A stretch of 64,000 nucleotides of DNA from Mycetocola zhadangensis (lineage in GTDB: Bacteria > Actinomycetota > Actinomycetes > Actinomycetales > Microbacteriaceae): NCBI RefSeq assembly GCF_003668565.1, contig NZ_RCWJ01000005.1, positions 211,746-275,745 of the forward strand, written 5' to 3'. Of this stretch, positions 24,863 through 34,125 are shown one piece after another. Within the stretch, counting starts at the first letter, position 1. Each line of letters begins with the position of its first letter. The notes under the pieces are model-generated. The model was given only the letters and a program-made list of their open reading frames with translations. It did not search any database and was not told the DNA's origin. A program made the translations under genes and the position numbers.

Positions 24863-26377
24863 ATGCCCCACAACACACACCGTCTTATTCCAGCCGATTT
24901 CACACCTCTCCCTTCGCTCAACGCGGCAGCGCATATCAGCGTGGTCGCCGAGCCATCGGCACATGCCGAGGTCGTCGGCTATCTCGTTGCCCCAGACGCG
25001 AAAATACCTGAAGAGGTCAACCTCGATTGGGCGACATTTCGCACGAACGGATTCGAGGGCCGCGTAGGCCAGACGCTGGTGCTGCCGCGGGCTGGAGGGC
25101 CAGACCTCGTCGCGGTTGGCGTCGGCACGGACGACGAACGCACCCTTGACGTCCTTCGTGACACCGTCGCCGCTTTCGTTCGCGCAGCGAGCCGTTCCGC
25201 CCACCTTGCTTTGCGGCTCAACGTGAACTATCCGCTCGATCCGATCGCCATCGGACGCGCGGTGGCCGAGGCAGCTCTGCTTGCGCGTTACCGCTACACC
25301 GCGCTCAAAAGAGACCCCAGACACACGCCACTCGCGACCGTCGAAATCATCACTCCACACAACACCGACGCCATCTCATCGGGCATCTTGACCGGCGTGC
25401 ATTTCGCTCGAGCCGCCTCCATCGCTCGCGATCTTGCCAACACGCCAGCTGGTCATCTCACCGCTACCGTGTTCGCACAGCTCGCCGAAGCGAAAAGCCG
25501 GGACTTCGGACTCGACGTTACGGTCGCCGATAAGCAAAAGCTCATTGAACTCGGTTGCGGCGGCATCCTGGGAGTCAACGCCGGCAGCGTCGAAGAGCCA
25601 CGCATGATCATCCTCCACTACACACCGGCAGGGCGCCAGTCACCCGAAGCGCACGTCGCCCTGGTTGGTAAAGGCATCATGTTCGACTCTGGCGGCATAT
25701 CGCTGAAGCCGTCAGACCCGATGCACCTCCTGATGAAGATGGACATGGGTGGCGCCGCGGCGATATTCGGCGCCATGGCCGTGCTGCGGGACCTCGATTG
25801 CGCTGTAGAAGTGACGGCATACCTGATGTGCACAGACAACATGCCCTCCGGCTCGGCGATGACGCTCGGTGACGTTCTGACAGCGAGGAACGGCACAACG
25901 ATCGAAGTGAAGAATACGGATGCCGAGGGCCGGCTGGTCATGTGTGATGCGCTGGTACTCGCGACAGAGTTGCACCCGGATGCGATCGTCGACATCGCGA
26001 CGCTCACTGGCGCTTCGTTGATGGCTCTCGGGCAGCTCACCGCTCCAGCGTTCGGAAACAGTCAGCCACTGGTGGATCGTGTTCTGGCTTCGGCCGCAGC
26101 GACCGGCGAACAGGCCTGGCAACTCCCTCTAGAGAGGAAGTACCGAAAACAACTCGACTCGGAGATCGCCGATATCGCCAACCTCGGCGGCAAATACGCT
26201 GGTGCAACAACAGCGGCGCTGTTCCTGTCGGAGTTTGTCGGTGATACCCCGTGGGCGCACCTGGACATCGCTGGAACGATGCAGTCGGACGCCGACGATT
26301 CGTGGCGATCGCAGGGAGCCACTGGTTACGGCGCCCGGCTCCTCGTCGACTTCCTCACGACCTACTCGCTGAGCTGA
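24863..26377 (+). CDS. pepA: Leucyl aminopeptidase family protein (M17)
   Basis: A 504-residue cytosolic metallopeptidase. The catalytic domain has the M17 signatures: GKGIMFDSGGISLKPSDPMHLLMKMDMGGAAA with the metal-binding Lys and Asp, and NTDAEGR near residue 353, the family hallmark with the Asp and Glu metal ligands and the catalytic Arg. The ATG at 24863 was chosen because GGAGA lies 6 bases before it; an ATG at 24851 lacks such a site. It removes N-terminal residues from peptides. The next gene begins one base after its stop. Confidence 0.92.
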   Translation: MPHNTHRLIPADFTPLPSLNAAAHISVVAEPSAHAEVVGYLVAPDAKIPEEVNLDWATFRTNGFEGRVGQTLVLPRAGGPDLVAVGVGTDDERTLDVLRDTVAAFVRAASRSAHLALRLNVNYPLDPIAIGRAVAEAALLARYRYTALKRDPRHTPLATVEIITPHNTDAISSGILTGVHFARAASIARDLANTPAGHLTATVFAQLAEAKSRDFGLDVTVADKQKLIELGCGGILGVNAGSVEEPRMIILHYTPAGRQSPEAHVALVGKGIMFDSGGISLKPSDPMHLLMKMDMGGAAAIFGAMAVLRDLDCAVEVTAYLMCTDNMPSGSAMTLGDVLTARNGTTIEVKNTDAEGRLVMCDALVLATELHPDAIVDIATLTGASLMALGQLTAPAFGNSQPLVDRVLASAAATGEQAWQLPLERKYRKQLDSEIADIANLGGKYAGATTAALFLSEFVGDTPWAHLDIAGTMQSDADDSWRSQGATGYGARLLVDFLTTYSLS

Positions 26378-26378
26378 C

Positions 26379-27464
26379 ATGTCCGATTCCCGGCCGATCG
26401 CACGCAGCTCGACTGCGGGAGGACTGTTCGCGGGCGGACCGTTCCGCTTCGGCTTCATCGCCACACTCGGCGTGCTGTTGGCGTTGCTTTTGGGCGCGGC
26501 AATCGTGTCGCTCAGCACGGCTCTCACCCTCATCTTCGTGGCGTTCTTCATCTGCCTCGGGCTCTACCCCACCGTGCTCTGGCTTGAGCGGCGCCACTTC
26601 TCCCGAGGCGGAGCCGTCCTCGCGGTGGTCGCGGTTTTCCTCCTCGTCGTCGTACTGCTCACCTGGCTCGTTGTTCCCATCGTTGTCGGGCAGATCTCGC
26701 TGCTGTTCTCTTACCTGCCGCAGGGGTTCGATCGCATCGAGGACCAGCAGTGGTTTCTCAACGCCAACGATGCGTTCGGCGGCGCACTCGTTCCATTCGT
26801 GGCCTGGCTGAGTGAGGGAGTGAGCGATCCGGGGGTGTGGCTGGCCATTGGTGGCGGTGCCCTGAAGTTCGGTGCCGGTGTTCTCAACGGCACTTTCGGC
26901 GCCATCTTCGTCATCGCGCTCACCATCTACTTCGTTATTGGGCTCGAATCGATCAAATCTGCCCTGTATACGCTGGTGCCCCTGTCCCGGCGTCCCGGTG
27001 TCGCTGACATCTCCGAGACGATCATGCAATCGGTGGGTAAGTATCTCGGCGGGATGGTGGTGCTCGCGTCACTCAACGCGATCGTCACCTTTGTTCTCCT
27101 CACGGTCGCTGGCGTGCAATTCGCTCCGGTGCTGGCCGCGCTTGCATTCCCGATCACACTGATTCCGCTCGTCGGCAGTGTGATCAATCTGGGCATCGTG
27201 ACCGTCGTCTCCCTCTTCACGTCTCCCACGGCAGCGCTCGTCGTCGGGGTCACCATGCTCGTCTACGTTCAGATCGAGGCGTACGTGTTGACCCCTCGCA
27301 TCGTTGGGAAGGCAATCAGCATTCCCGGCTCGCTCGTGCTGATCGGCGCGATGATCGGGGGGACACTTTTGGGATTGCTAGGTGCGCTGATCGCGTGCCC
27401 CACGACAGCATCCGTTCTTCTGATCATCAAAAAGGTGGTCGTTCCCCGACAGCGTGCGCGATGA
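26379..27464 (+). CDS. AI-2E family transporter
   Basis: A 361-residue protein with about eight membrane segments arranged in the family pattern: two N-terminal helix pairs, an amphipathic soluble segment (residues 110-150), and a C-terminal block with YLGGMVVLASLNAIVTFVLLTVAGVQFAPVLAALAFPITLIPLVGSVIN and EAYVLTPRIVGKAISIPGSLVLIGAMIGGTLLGLLGALIACP. Members include autoinducer-2 and Na+/Li+ exporters, and sequence alone does not separate these. It is translationally close to the aminopeptidase gene. Confidence 0.9.
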   Translation: MSDSRPIARSSTAGGLFAGGPFRFGFIATLGVLLALLLGAAIVSLSTALTLIFVAFFICLGLYPTVLWLERRHFSRGGAVLAVVAVFLLVVVLLTWLVVPIVVGQISLLFSYLPQGFDRIEDQQWFLNANDAFGGALVPFVAWLSEGVSDPGVWLAIGGGALKFGAGVLNGTFGAIFVIALTIYFVIGLESIKSALYTLVPLSRRPGVADISETIMQSVGKYLGGMVVLASLNAIVTFVLLTVAGVQFAPVLAALAFPITLIPLVGSVINLGIVTVVSLFTSPTAALVVGVTMLVYVQIEAYVLTPRIVGKAISIPGSLVLIGAMIGGTLLGLLGALIACPTTASVLLIIKKVVVPRQRAR

Positions 27465-27483
27465 CCGGCAGCGGAAACGCCTA

Positions 27484-28161
27484 ATGAACAGCGTTACTGA
27501 CCTCCTCGAAATCACCGGACTGGCGCTAGTGATCACGTTGAGCCCGGTTCCGGTGACCGGACAACTTCTGCTTGTTCTCAACAATCGCAAGCAGTGGACC
27601 TCGGCGGCGTTCGCGACCGGGTGGGCAATCGCACTCCTCATCGTGTGCGGCCTCGCAGCGACAGGTGCTGCGCTGCTACTGCCGCGGATCTTTGACGTCG
27701 ACTGGCGTGAGCTCGCACCGATCACCCTGCTCGTGGGGATCGGGCTGGTCGTCGGCGGTGTCGTCCTGTGGCGTCGCCCGGCGAACGCCACTGATGCAGC
27801 GCCCTCACGGATCAGCCGCATCTTCACCGGGCTCGGCCCGGCCCAAGGCCTCTTCATCGGGTTTGGTTACGGCGCGCTGAGACCGAAGAACTTCCTCACG
27901 GCGATCGCCGCCGGACTGCTCATTGGCGCAAACAGCTCGTTATGGGGTGGCGTAGCGCTCGTGCTCTACTTTACGATTCTCGCTTCCGCGAGCCTGGCCG
28001 CACCCGTGCTCGTTTACGTTCTCGGCGGAAACCGAACGCGGGATGGCATGCACCGACTGCAGCAGTTCCTGACGCGGCACGGTAACCGCATCACCGGGGC
28101 GGCTCTTGCGGTGATCGGCCTTATTGTTGGAGGGTTCGGTCTGCTTCGACTGGTGGCATAG
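27484..28161 (+). CDS. GAP family (Sap-type) membrane protein
   Basis: A 225-residue protein with six hydrophobic segments. Features of the LysE-like GAP/Sap family are LALVITLSPVPVTGQLLLVLNN near the start and FIGFGYGALRPKNFLTAIAAG in the middle. Mycobacterial Sap moves sulfolipids, while LysE relatives export amino acids. The ATG at 27484, with GGAAAC upstream, is preferred to a GTG at 27454 inside the previous gene. Its last 41 bases overlap the convergent DedA gene. Confidence 0.82.
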   Translation: MNSVTDLLEITGLALVITLSPVPVTGQLLLVLNNRKQWTSAAFATGWAIALLIVCGLAATGAALLLPRIFDVDWRELAPITLLVGIGLVVGGVVLWRRPANATDAAPSRISRIFTGLGPAQGLFIGFGYGALRPKNFLTAIAAGLLIGANSSLWGGVALVLYFTILASASLAAPVLVYVLGGNRTRDGMHRLQQFLTRHGNRITGAALAVIGLIVGGFGLLRLVA

Positions 28162-28858
28162 GCTCGTTCTCCGCGAGGGCACGGCGGCGGGCGCGCTGGC
28201 GCTGAACGGTGCGCACAACCCACCAGAGGACGAGTACTGCAACGCCGGCGACGACGAGGTACTTCAGAATGTCCGCATACTGGAGGACGACGCTCCAGTT
28301 CTCACCGAGAATGAACCCGGCGACAACGAAGATGCTGTTCCAACTGAGCGACCCGAGCGCGGTGAGCGCTCCGAAGATCACGAGGTTCATCTTCTCGATA
28401 CCGGCCGGGATGGAAATCAGGCTGCGGAAGATGGGCAACATTCGCCCGAAGAAAACAGCCTTCTTGCCGTGCCTGCCGAACCAGTCGACGGTTCGGACGA
28501 TGTCGTCGGGGTCGACGAAGGGAATTCGCGCGGCCAGCCACACGGTGCGGTCGTGACCCAGCCAGCGCCCGAGCCCATAAAGCAGGAAAGCTCCGAGGAT
28601 GGATCCGAGGGTCGTCCACGCGATGGCCTCAACAATGCTGAAGGACCCCTGGCTCGCGGTGAAACCGGCAAGCGGAAGAATCACCTCACTGGGGATCGGC
28701 GGGAACACATTCTCCAGGAAGACGATGAGTCCGGCACCGACAGGGCCGAGCGTTTCCATGAGCGAAATGGCCCACTGAGCGACTCCGTCGGCGAAGCCAG
28801 CTGACGACGAGTCAGTTGCGGCGGCGAGAAGGTGCCCGGCGCGGTCGATCGAGTACAT
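28121..28858 (-). CDS. DedA-family membrane protein
   Basis: A 245-residue protein of the SNARE-associated/VTT family. Signature regions are FLENVFPPIPSEVILPLAGFTASQGSF, with the conserved Glu and Pro-Ser-Glu, and FFGRMLPIFRSLISIPAGIEKMN, with the R-x3-P pattern and G-x3-M. DedA proteins flip undecaprenyl phosphate or phospholipids and maintain membrane potential. The ATG at 28858 has GGAGA upstream. The C-terminus is basic and overlaps the convergent GAP gene. Confidence 0.92.
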   Translation of the reverse strand: MYSIDRAGHLLAAATDSSSAGFADGVAQWAISLMETLGPVGAGLIVFLENVFPPIPSEVILPLAGFTASQGSFSIVEAIAWTTLGSILGAFLLYGLGRWLGHDRTVWLAARIPFVDPDDIVRTVDWFGRHGKKAVFFGRMLPIFRSLISIPAGIEKMNLVIFGALTALGSLSWNSIFVVAGFILGENWSVVLQYADILKYLVVAGVAVLVLWWVVRTVQRQRARRRALAENEPMPPVEADRTLQQ

Positions 28859-28972
28859 GTGAACTCTCCACAGTGGTTGGGACTGCGGCAACGACTGCGT
28901 CGACGATGCCTCAAGGTCCGCTCAGTCTTGCACACGAAGGTGAGAGCATTCCTGAGCAGGCCAAGCGGGACG

Positions 28973-29002
28973 CAAAAACCCCCACTCGATGAGTGAGGGT
29001 TT
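28973..29002 (-). terminator. Rho-independent terminator of tRNA-Ser(GCU)
   Basis: On the minus strand AACCCTCACTC pairs with GAGTGGGGGTT (one T-G pair) around a 3-base loop, ending in a short T-run, 6 bases after the tRNA. Confidence 0.8.
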
Positions 29003-29007
29003 GTCTG

Positions 29008-29096
29008 CGGAGACGGCGGGATTTGAACCCGCGGTCCCCTTACGAGGACTCCACCTTAGCAGGGTGGTGCACTAGGCCGAACTATGCGACGTCTCC
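29008..29096 (-). tRNA. tRNA-Ser (anticodon GCT)
   Basis: Class II tRNA of 89 nt. Acceptor stem GGAGACG/CGTCTCC, anticodon arm CCACC-CTGCTAA-GGTGG with anticodon GCT, a long variable arm typical of serine (GTCCTCGTAAGGGGAC), and a T arm with GGTTCAAATCC. CCA is not encoded. It reads AGC and AGU codons. Confidence 0.96.
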
Positions 29097-29185
29097 ATGT
29101 GCGCACCAACTGGCGGGCGCACGAGCTTAATCATAACGGGTGATCTGCCGTGTTCCGAATCGCCGGCAAAAACGGCCCTGCGGAT

Positions 29186-30466
29186 CTAACGGTTAGCCAC
29201 CGAACAGGTCTGTTCGAGAGCCGTCTGGCCGGCAAGCCCCTCGATCACGTTGGAGGTCGGTGTCGGCGCTGGTGTCGCACTGGCGCCAGGGGCGGACGGC
29301 TCGGTCACCGGCGGTTCGGGTGCAGGGGCGTCGGCGACCGGCGGCTCAACCGGCGCGTTCGGGTCGGCTTCGACACCGTTGCGGTCGACAGTCGAGTCGG
29401 GGGCGAACGACCGGTCGGCCGCGATTGCGTCCGTGAGCTGCTTCGCCAGAGCCTTGTTCGGAATCACCTTGTTGGAGTTGTCCGGATCTGTGCCAACCGG
29501 ATACTGCACGAGCGCAAGCTTGTCCAGGTCGATCGTCTGGAGCGTGCGAGCCATCGCAACCATCCGCGTCACGTTGGTGAGCGAGGTCGACAGTTTGACG
29601 TGCTTGGCCGCAACCTGAGCCAGCCCATACAGCTTGGTGATGTCGGTCAGGGTGTCATTGCTCTTGATGGTCCTGATCAGCGACGATATGTACTGCTGCT
29701 GGGATGCGATGCGTGACAGGTCGCTTCCGTCACCGACACCGTGGCGGGTTCGGAGAAAAGCAAGGGCAGTCGCGCCCGAGATGGTCGTCGTTCCTGCTGG
29801 CAGGTCGAGCCCCGAATATCTGTCACGCACACGTTCGGTGAGGCAAACAGGAACTCCCCCGACGGCGTTGGTCATCTGCACAACGGCGTCGAATGACATC
29901 AATGCCGCGTATTCGATATTGAGCCCGGTCAGTTCTGAGACCGTGGCGACGACGCACGAAAGCCCGCCGCGCTCGTAGGCCGCGTTGAGCGGCTGCGCCG
30001 AAACTGCGCGTTCCGTTTTCTCGGTTTCCGGATCAACACACTTGGGCTGAGCGATGACGAGGTCACGCGGAAAACTGACCACCACCGCTGACGTGTGATC
30101 CTCCGAAACGTGAAGGAGCATATTCACATCGTTGAGGGTGATGTCGCGTTTTCCATACGCGTTCTTGTCCTGGTTCTCGTCGTTGTCGGCTCCGACGACG
30201 AGCATGTTGAAACCGCCTTCGAACGCGTCGATGTTCGGCACCGCCGGGAGGGGTGTTGCTGGATCGTCGGGCGGGGCGATGTCAACGGCGTTGGAGGAGA
30301 CGTTCGAGGCCAGGTCGTAGACGACCCACGCGGCAACCGATGCCCCGCTGACCAGAACAACAGCGAGCGCGATGGCGAGCGTCTTCATCAGTGTTGCCAC
30401 GGCACCACGACGAGGCTGCTGGCCGTGCTTCATCAACGGCGCCCGACTGGTCTTCCTGGCGTTCAC
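29186..30466 (-). CDS. LytR-CpsA-Psr (LCP) family cell-wall glycopolymer ligase
   Basis: A 426-residue membrane-anchored enzyme. A cytoplasmic basic head and one transmembrane helix (residues 27-50) precede the LCP domain (about 85-300), which includes NMLVVGADN, VVVSFPRDLVIAQP and FLRTRHGVGDGSDLSRIASQQQ with the catalytic Arg residues. It would attach glycopolymers to peptidoglycan outside the cell. A Pro/Ala-rich linker follows, then the tail GLAGQTALEQTCS, shared with the neighbouring paralogue. GTG start with a weak ribosome site. An ATG at 30433 is an alternative. Confidence 0.9.
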   Translation of the reverse strand: MNARKTSRAPLMKHGQQPRRGAVATLMKTLAIALAVVLVSGASVAAWVVYDLASNVSSNAVDIAPPDDPATPLPAVPNIDAFEGGFNMLVVGADNDENQDKNAYGKRDITLNDVNMLLHVSEDHTSAVVVSFPRDLVIAQPKCVDPETEKTERAVSAQPLNAAYERGGLSCVVATVSELTGLNIEYAALMSFDAVVQMTNAVGGVPVCLTERVRDRYSGLDLPAGTTTISGATALAFLRTRHGVGDGSDLSRIASQQQYISSLIRTIKSNDTLTDITKLYGLAQVAAKHVKLSTSLTNVTRMVAMARTLQTIDLDKLALVQYPVGTDPDNSNKVIPNKALAKQLTDAIAADRSFAPDSTVDRNGVEADPNAPVEPPVADAPAPEPPVTEPSAPGASATPAPTPTSNVIEGLAGQTALEQTCSVANR

Positions 30467-30521
30467 AGGTCAACTCTAAACTGCGTGCGCCCTCTTGCCG
30501 CCGCAATGAGAGCCGGTCAGG

Positions 30522-31814
30522 CTAGTCATTGCCCTTCGAGCAGGTGTAGTCGCCAGCCGTCTGACCCTGCACCGTCTTGGGAAGCTCGACGACCTCTGGT
30601 GTTGTCGGCGTTGCCGGGGCAGCCGGTGTCGAGGCGTCAGGAGCCGGAGCTTCCGTCACGGGCGCCTCTGGCGCTACAGGTGCTTCCGCAACGGGAGCGT
30701 TCGGATCAATAACAGATCCGGCACCGGTGTCACCGGTGAGAGTAATCGGCTGGTCGGCCACCAACGCGTCGACAAGTTGCTTGGCTGGCGTCTTGAGCGG
30801 CAGTACTCCGCTTTGGCCGCCACTCTGCCCAGCCGCGTTCGGATACTGCACGAACACGACCTGCTCGAGTGGAATGTTCTTGAGCGCCATCGCGATCGAC
30901 ACCATGGTGTTGATGTTCGACAGGCTGTTCGACAGCGTCATGTTGCTTGACGCAGCCTTGGCAATACCGAAGAGCTTGCCCGGGTCGGTCAGCGTTTCGC
31001 TGCTCTTCAGCTGGCGCACCAGGGAGGACAGGAACACCTGCTGGTTGCTGATTCGACCGAGGTCCGATCCGTCACCGACTCCGTGTCTGGTGCGGAGGAA
31101 CTGCAGCGCAGCCATGCCCTGCAACGTGTGCGTTCCGGCGTCGAGATAGGTCTGCGTGTAGTCGTCCTCGATCGGTTCGGCGACACAGACATCGACGCCA
31201 CCGACGGCGTTCGACAGCTCGATCACACCGTTGAACTGCACCTCAGCTGCGAACGGAATGCTCAGGCCGGTGAGCTTCTCAACGGTGAGCACCGTGCACG
31301 CGAGTCCGCCGTACGACAGCGTTGTGTTGATCTTCTGCGACGTCATCGCGCTGTACGTACCGCCGCCCTCTTTCGGGCAGGACGGAATCGGAACAAAGAG
31401 GTCGCGCGGAAAACTGATCACCGTTGCGGCGCTGTGGTCCTCCGAGATGTGCATGAGCATCGTCACATCGTTGAGGTTGCCTGTTTCCTTCTTCGCGTCG
31501 CCGAACACACCGTCCTGGCCAGCGCGACTGTCGCTTCCCACCAAAAGCAGGTTCACGCCGCCCTCGATGGCGTCGATGTTCGGAATCGAGACGCCGGGCG
31601 TCTCGTTCGCTAGAGTGACGGATGGCTGCACGTCTTTCGCGATATCCCAGAACGCATACGCCGAAACGGCGGTGCCACTCACGAGCAGGACGGCGAGCGC
31701 ACCAGCGAGAAAGCGCGCGATCGTCTTGAACGGGTGCGACTTTTTGAGCCTGCCGTGCCGTGCGATCGTCGAGACCTGCTGAGATCGCCTGGAACGGCGG
31801 GAAGGCTCACTCAC
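30522..31814 (-). CDS. LytR-CpsA-Psr (LCP) family cell-wall glycopolymer ligase, paralogue
   Basis: A 430-residue paralogue of the gene just downstream, with the same plan: basic cytoplasmic head, transmembrane helix near residues 35-57, LCP domain (NLLLVGSDSRAG, VISFPRDLFVPIPSCP, FLRTRHGVGDGSDLGRISNQQ), Pro/Ala linker, and the tail VQGQTAGDYTCS. The GTG at 31814 with GGAGAA upstream was chosen because earlier in-frame codons lie inside the tRNA gene. It starts 31 bases after the tRNA-Ser(UGA) 3' end and may share its transcript. Confidence 0.9.
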   Translation of the reverse strand: MSEPSRRSRRSQQVSTIARHGRLKKSHPFKTIARFLAGALAVLLVSGTAVSAYAFWDIAKDVQPSVTLANETPGVSIPNIDAIEGGVNLLLVGSDSRAGQDGVFGDAKKETGNLNDVTMLMHISEDHSAATVISFPRDLFVPIPSCPKEGGGTYSAMTSQKINTTLSYGGLACTVLTVEKLTGLSIPFAAEVQFNGVIELSNAVGGVDVCVAEPIEDDYTQTYLDAGTHTLQGMAALQFLRTRHGVGDGSDLGRISNQQVFLSSLVRQLKSSETLTDPGKLFGIAKAASSNMTLSNSLSNINTMVSIAMALKNIPLEQVVFVQYPNAAGQSGGQSGVLPLKTPAKQLVDALVADQPITLTGDTGAGSVIDPNAPVAEAPVAPEAPVTEAPAPDASTPAAPATPTTPEVVELPKTVQGQTAGDYTCSKGND

Positions 31815-31844
31815 TCGACGTTCTCCTTGGGTCGGTTTGTGCTC

Positions 31845-31932
31845 TGGCGGAGGGCGTGGGATTCGAACCCACGAGACATTTCTGCCCACCAGTTTTCAAG
31901 ACTGGCTCCATCGGCCGCTCGGACAGCCCTCC
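31845..31932 (-). tRNA. tRNA-Ser (anticodon TGA)
   Basis: Class II tRNA with acceptor stem GGAGGGC/GCCCTCC, anticodon arm CCAGT-CTTGAAA-ACTGG with anticodon TGA, a long variable arm (GGGCAGAAATGTCT) and T-arm GGTTCGAATCC. Unlike the other two tRNAs in the window, the 3' CCA is encoded (31845-31847). It reads UCA and related UCN codons. Confidence 0.96.
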
Positions 31933-32028
31933 ATGTCGCGCTGTAGATACAGCACGCAACGCTCGATTCTAGCGGATCAGGGCATGTACATAGTTCCAGC
32001 AGTTTCTGGACAGGCCCTGAGCGAGTGT

Positions 32029-32829
32029 CTAGAGCGAGGTGAGAATAGCGACGAGCCCGTCCTCGGTGATTGACCCAGTGACTTCGTTCGCCGCGTCTTT
32101 CACTTCATCGGGTGCCTGGCCCATGGCGACAGCACGCCCTTCCGCACCGGCCCACTCAAACATTTCGATGTCGTTGCGGCCGTCGCCGACCGCGACGATC
32201 CGCGAGCGGGGAACATCGAGCCACTCGCGCACGCGCTCGAGAGCCGTCGACTTGTTGACACCCAGCGGAGCGATGTCGAGCCACGCGGTCCAGCCGATGG
32301 CGTAGGCGACCTGGTGCAGGCCCATTCCTTCGACGATCTTGAGGAACTCGAGTTCGTCATGACCGGGAGACACCACAACCACGCGGGTGACCGGTTCGCT
32401 CAGCAGGCCCTCGAACTCGACCTCCTCGGCGTTCTCCAGGTTCCAGTCCGTCATGCCGGCCGTGTACCTGCGGTACCCACTCGGGTACTCGACCATGTAC
32501 CGACCGTCGGCGAGGTGCGACCTGATCGTCCGGAGCACGTCGCTCGGGTCGAAGGTCTCAATGAGGTGCCGACGGTATCCGCCTGGCGCTTCAGCGTCGC
32601 GCTTCATGACGAGAGCACCGTTGGCGCACACGACATACTCCGGGTCGATTCCCAACTCCTCGACAACGGGCAGCGTGGTCTCCCAGCTGCGCCCTGTTGC
32701 GAGCATCAGCCGGTGCCCGCGTTCCGTCGCCTTCCGCGCAGCCGTGATAACAGCATCCGACATCGATCCATCCTCGTGAAGGAGGGTGCCGTCGACATCG
32801 AGAGCGACGAGAAGACCGGCTTCGCTCAC
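32029..32829 (-). CDS. HAD-superfamily phosphatase, Cof type
   Basis: A 266-residue cytosolic phosphatase. HAD motif I DVDGTLL is at residues 10-16, motif [14 protein letters not shown] near 43, and motifs III/IV come from [12 protein letters not shown] and [18 protein letters not shown] cap domain in the middle ([17 protein letters not shown]) marks the Cof/IIB type, which hydrolyses sugar phosphates and similar metabolites. The GTG start overlaps the serS stop (GTGA), so it is translated with seryl-tRNA synthetase. The physiological substrate is unknown. Confidence 0.92.
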   Translation of the reverse strand: MSEAGLLVALDVDGTLLHEDGSMSDAVITAARKATERGHRLMLATGRSWETTLPVVEELGIDPEYVVCANGALVMKRDAEAPGGYRRHLIETFDPSDVLRTIRSHLADGRYMVEYPSGYRRYTAGMTDWNLENAEEVEFEGLLSEPVTRVVVVSPGHDELEFLKIVEGMGLHQVAYAIGWTAWLDIAPLGVNKSTALERVREWLDVPRSRIVAVGDGRNDIEMFEWAGAEGRAVAMGQAPDEVKDAANEVTGSITEDGLVAILTSL

Positions 32830-34088
32830 AGCGGCCGAATCACGTCGATGCCGCCGAGGTACGGTCGCAGCGCCTCCGGCACAACGACGGAGCCGTCGGC
32901 CTGCTGGTGCGTTTCGAGCAGCGCGACGAGCCAGCGGGTCGTTGCGAGGGTGCCGTTGAGCGTGGCGACCGGGCTGGTCTTTCCGTTCTCACCGCGGTAG
33001 CGGGTGTTCAGCCGGCGGGCCTGGTAGGTCGTGCAGTTCGAGGTCGAGGTGAGTTCGCGGAATGCATCCTGGGTAGGCACCCACGCTTCGACGTCGTACT
33101 TGCGTGCGGCGCTCGAGCCGAGGTCGCCCGCTGCCGTGTCGATAACCCGGTAGCTCAGGCCGAGGGCCTGCAGCATGCCTTCCTGCCAGCCGAGCAGCCG
33201 GAGGTGTTCGGCCTCGGCCTCTTCCGGCGTGGTGTAGACAAACATCTCGAGCTTGTTGAACTGGTGCACACGAATGATGCCGCGGGTGTCGCGACCGTAC
33301 GAACCGGCCTCGCGGCGGTAACACGTCGACCAGCCGGCGTACCGAATCGGCGCGTCGGCCACGTCGATGATTTCGTCGGCGTGGTACCCGGCGAGCGCCA
33401 CCTCGCTCGTGCCCGTGAGGTACAGGTCGTCTGCGGGCAGGTAGTAGATCTCGTCGGCGTGCGCGCCAAGGAACCCGGTGCCTGCCATGATCTCGGGCTT
33501 CACGAGTGTTGGCGTGATGAGCGGGATGAACCCCTCGGTCAGCGCGCGGTCGAGGGCCATGTTCATCAGCGCCAGCTCGAGGCGGGCGCCGATGCCGCGC
33601 AGGTAGTAGAACCGGGCGCCTGACACCTTGGTGCCGCGCTGCATGTCGATGGCGCCGAGCAACTCGCCGAGCTCAAGGTGGTCCCTCGGCTCGAAGTCGA
33701 ACGTGGGCTTCTCGCCGACCTCACGCAGGGTCACGAAGTCATCTTCGCCACCGGCCGGGACGCCGTCGATAATCGGGTTCTGAATCGCGCCGACGATCTC
33801 GGAAAAGCGAGTCTCGGCATCCGTCACCTGCTGCTGGGCCTGCTTGACCCGGTCGGACAGTCCCTTGACCTGGGCGACAAGCGTGGCCTTCTCGTCCTTG
33901 GGCGCCTGCGCGACCTTCTTGCCGAACGCGTTCTGCTCGGCCCGCAGTTCCTCGAAGGTGGTGATCGCCGTTCGGCGCTCACGGTCGGCGTCGAGCGCCT
34001 GGTCGACGAGGTCGACGGGAGATCGTCTCGCCTCCTGCGAACGCCTGAGAAGGTCGGGATTTTCGCGGAGGAGCACTGGATCAATCAC
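32826..34088 (-). CDS. serS: Seryl-tRNA synthetase
   Basis: A 420-residue class II synthetase that charges tRNA-Ser with serine. It starts [22 protein letters not shown], the usual N-terminus, followed by the long antiparallel coiled coil (about residues 25-100). Motif 2 is visible as [22 protein letters not shown] and motif 3 as [16 protein letters not shown]. The GTG at 34088 is preferred over an upstream in-frame ATG because it matches the family N-terminus. Two serine tRNA genes lie within 5 kb on the same strand. Confidence 0.97.
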   Translation of the reverse strand: MIDPVLLRENPDLLRRSQEARRSPVDLVDQALDADRERRTAITTFEELRAEQNAFGKKVAQAPKDEKATLVAQVKGLSDRVKQAQQQVTDAETRFSEIVGAIQNPIIDGVPAGGEDDFVTLREVGEKPTFDFEPRDHLELGELLGAIDMQRGTKVSGARFYYLRGIGARLELALMNMALDRALTEGFIPLITPTLVKPEIMAGTGFLGAHADEIYYLPADDLYLTGTSEVALAGYHADEIIDVADAPIRYAGWSTCYRREAGSYGRDTRGIIRVHQFNKLEMFVYTTPEEAEAEHLRLLGWQEGMLQALGLSYRVIDTAAGDLGSSAARKYDVEAWVPTQDAFRELTSTSNCTTYQARRLNTRYRGENGKTSPVATLNGTLATTRWLVALLETHQQADGSVVVPEALRPYLGGIDVIRPL

Positions 34089-34125
34089 GCCAGCAAGTCT
34101 AGCCGCGCGAGGTAGCGTTGAAGAT

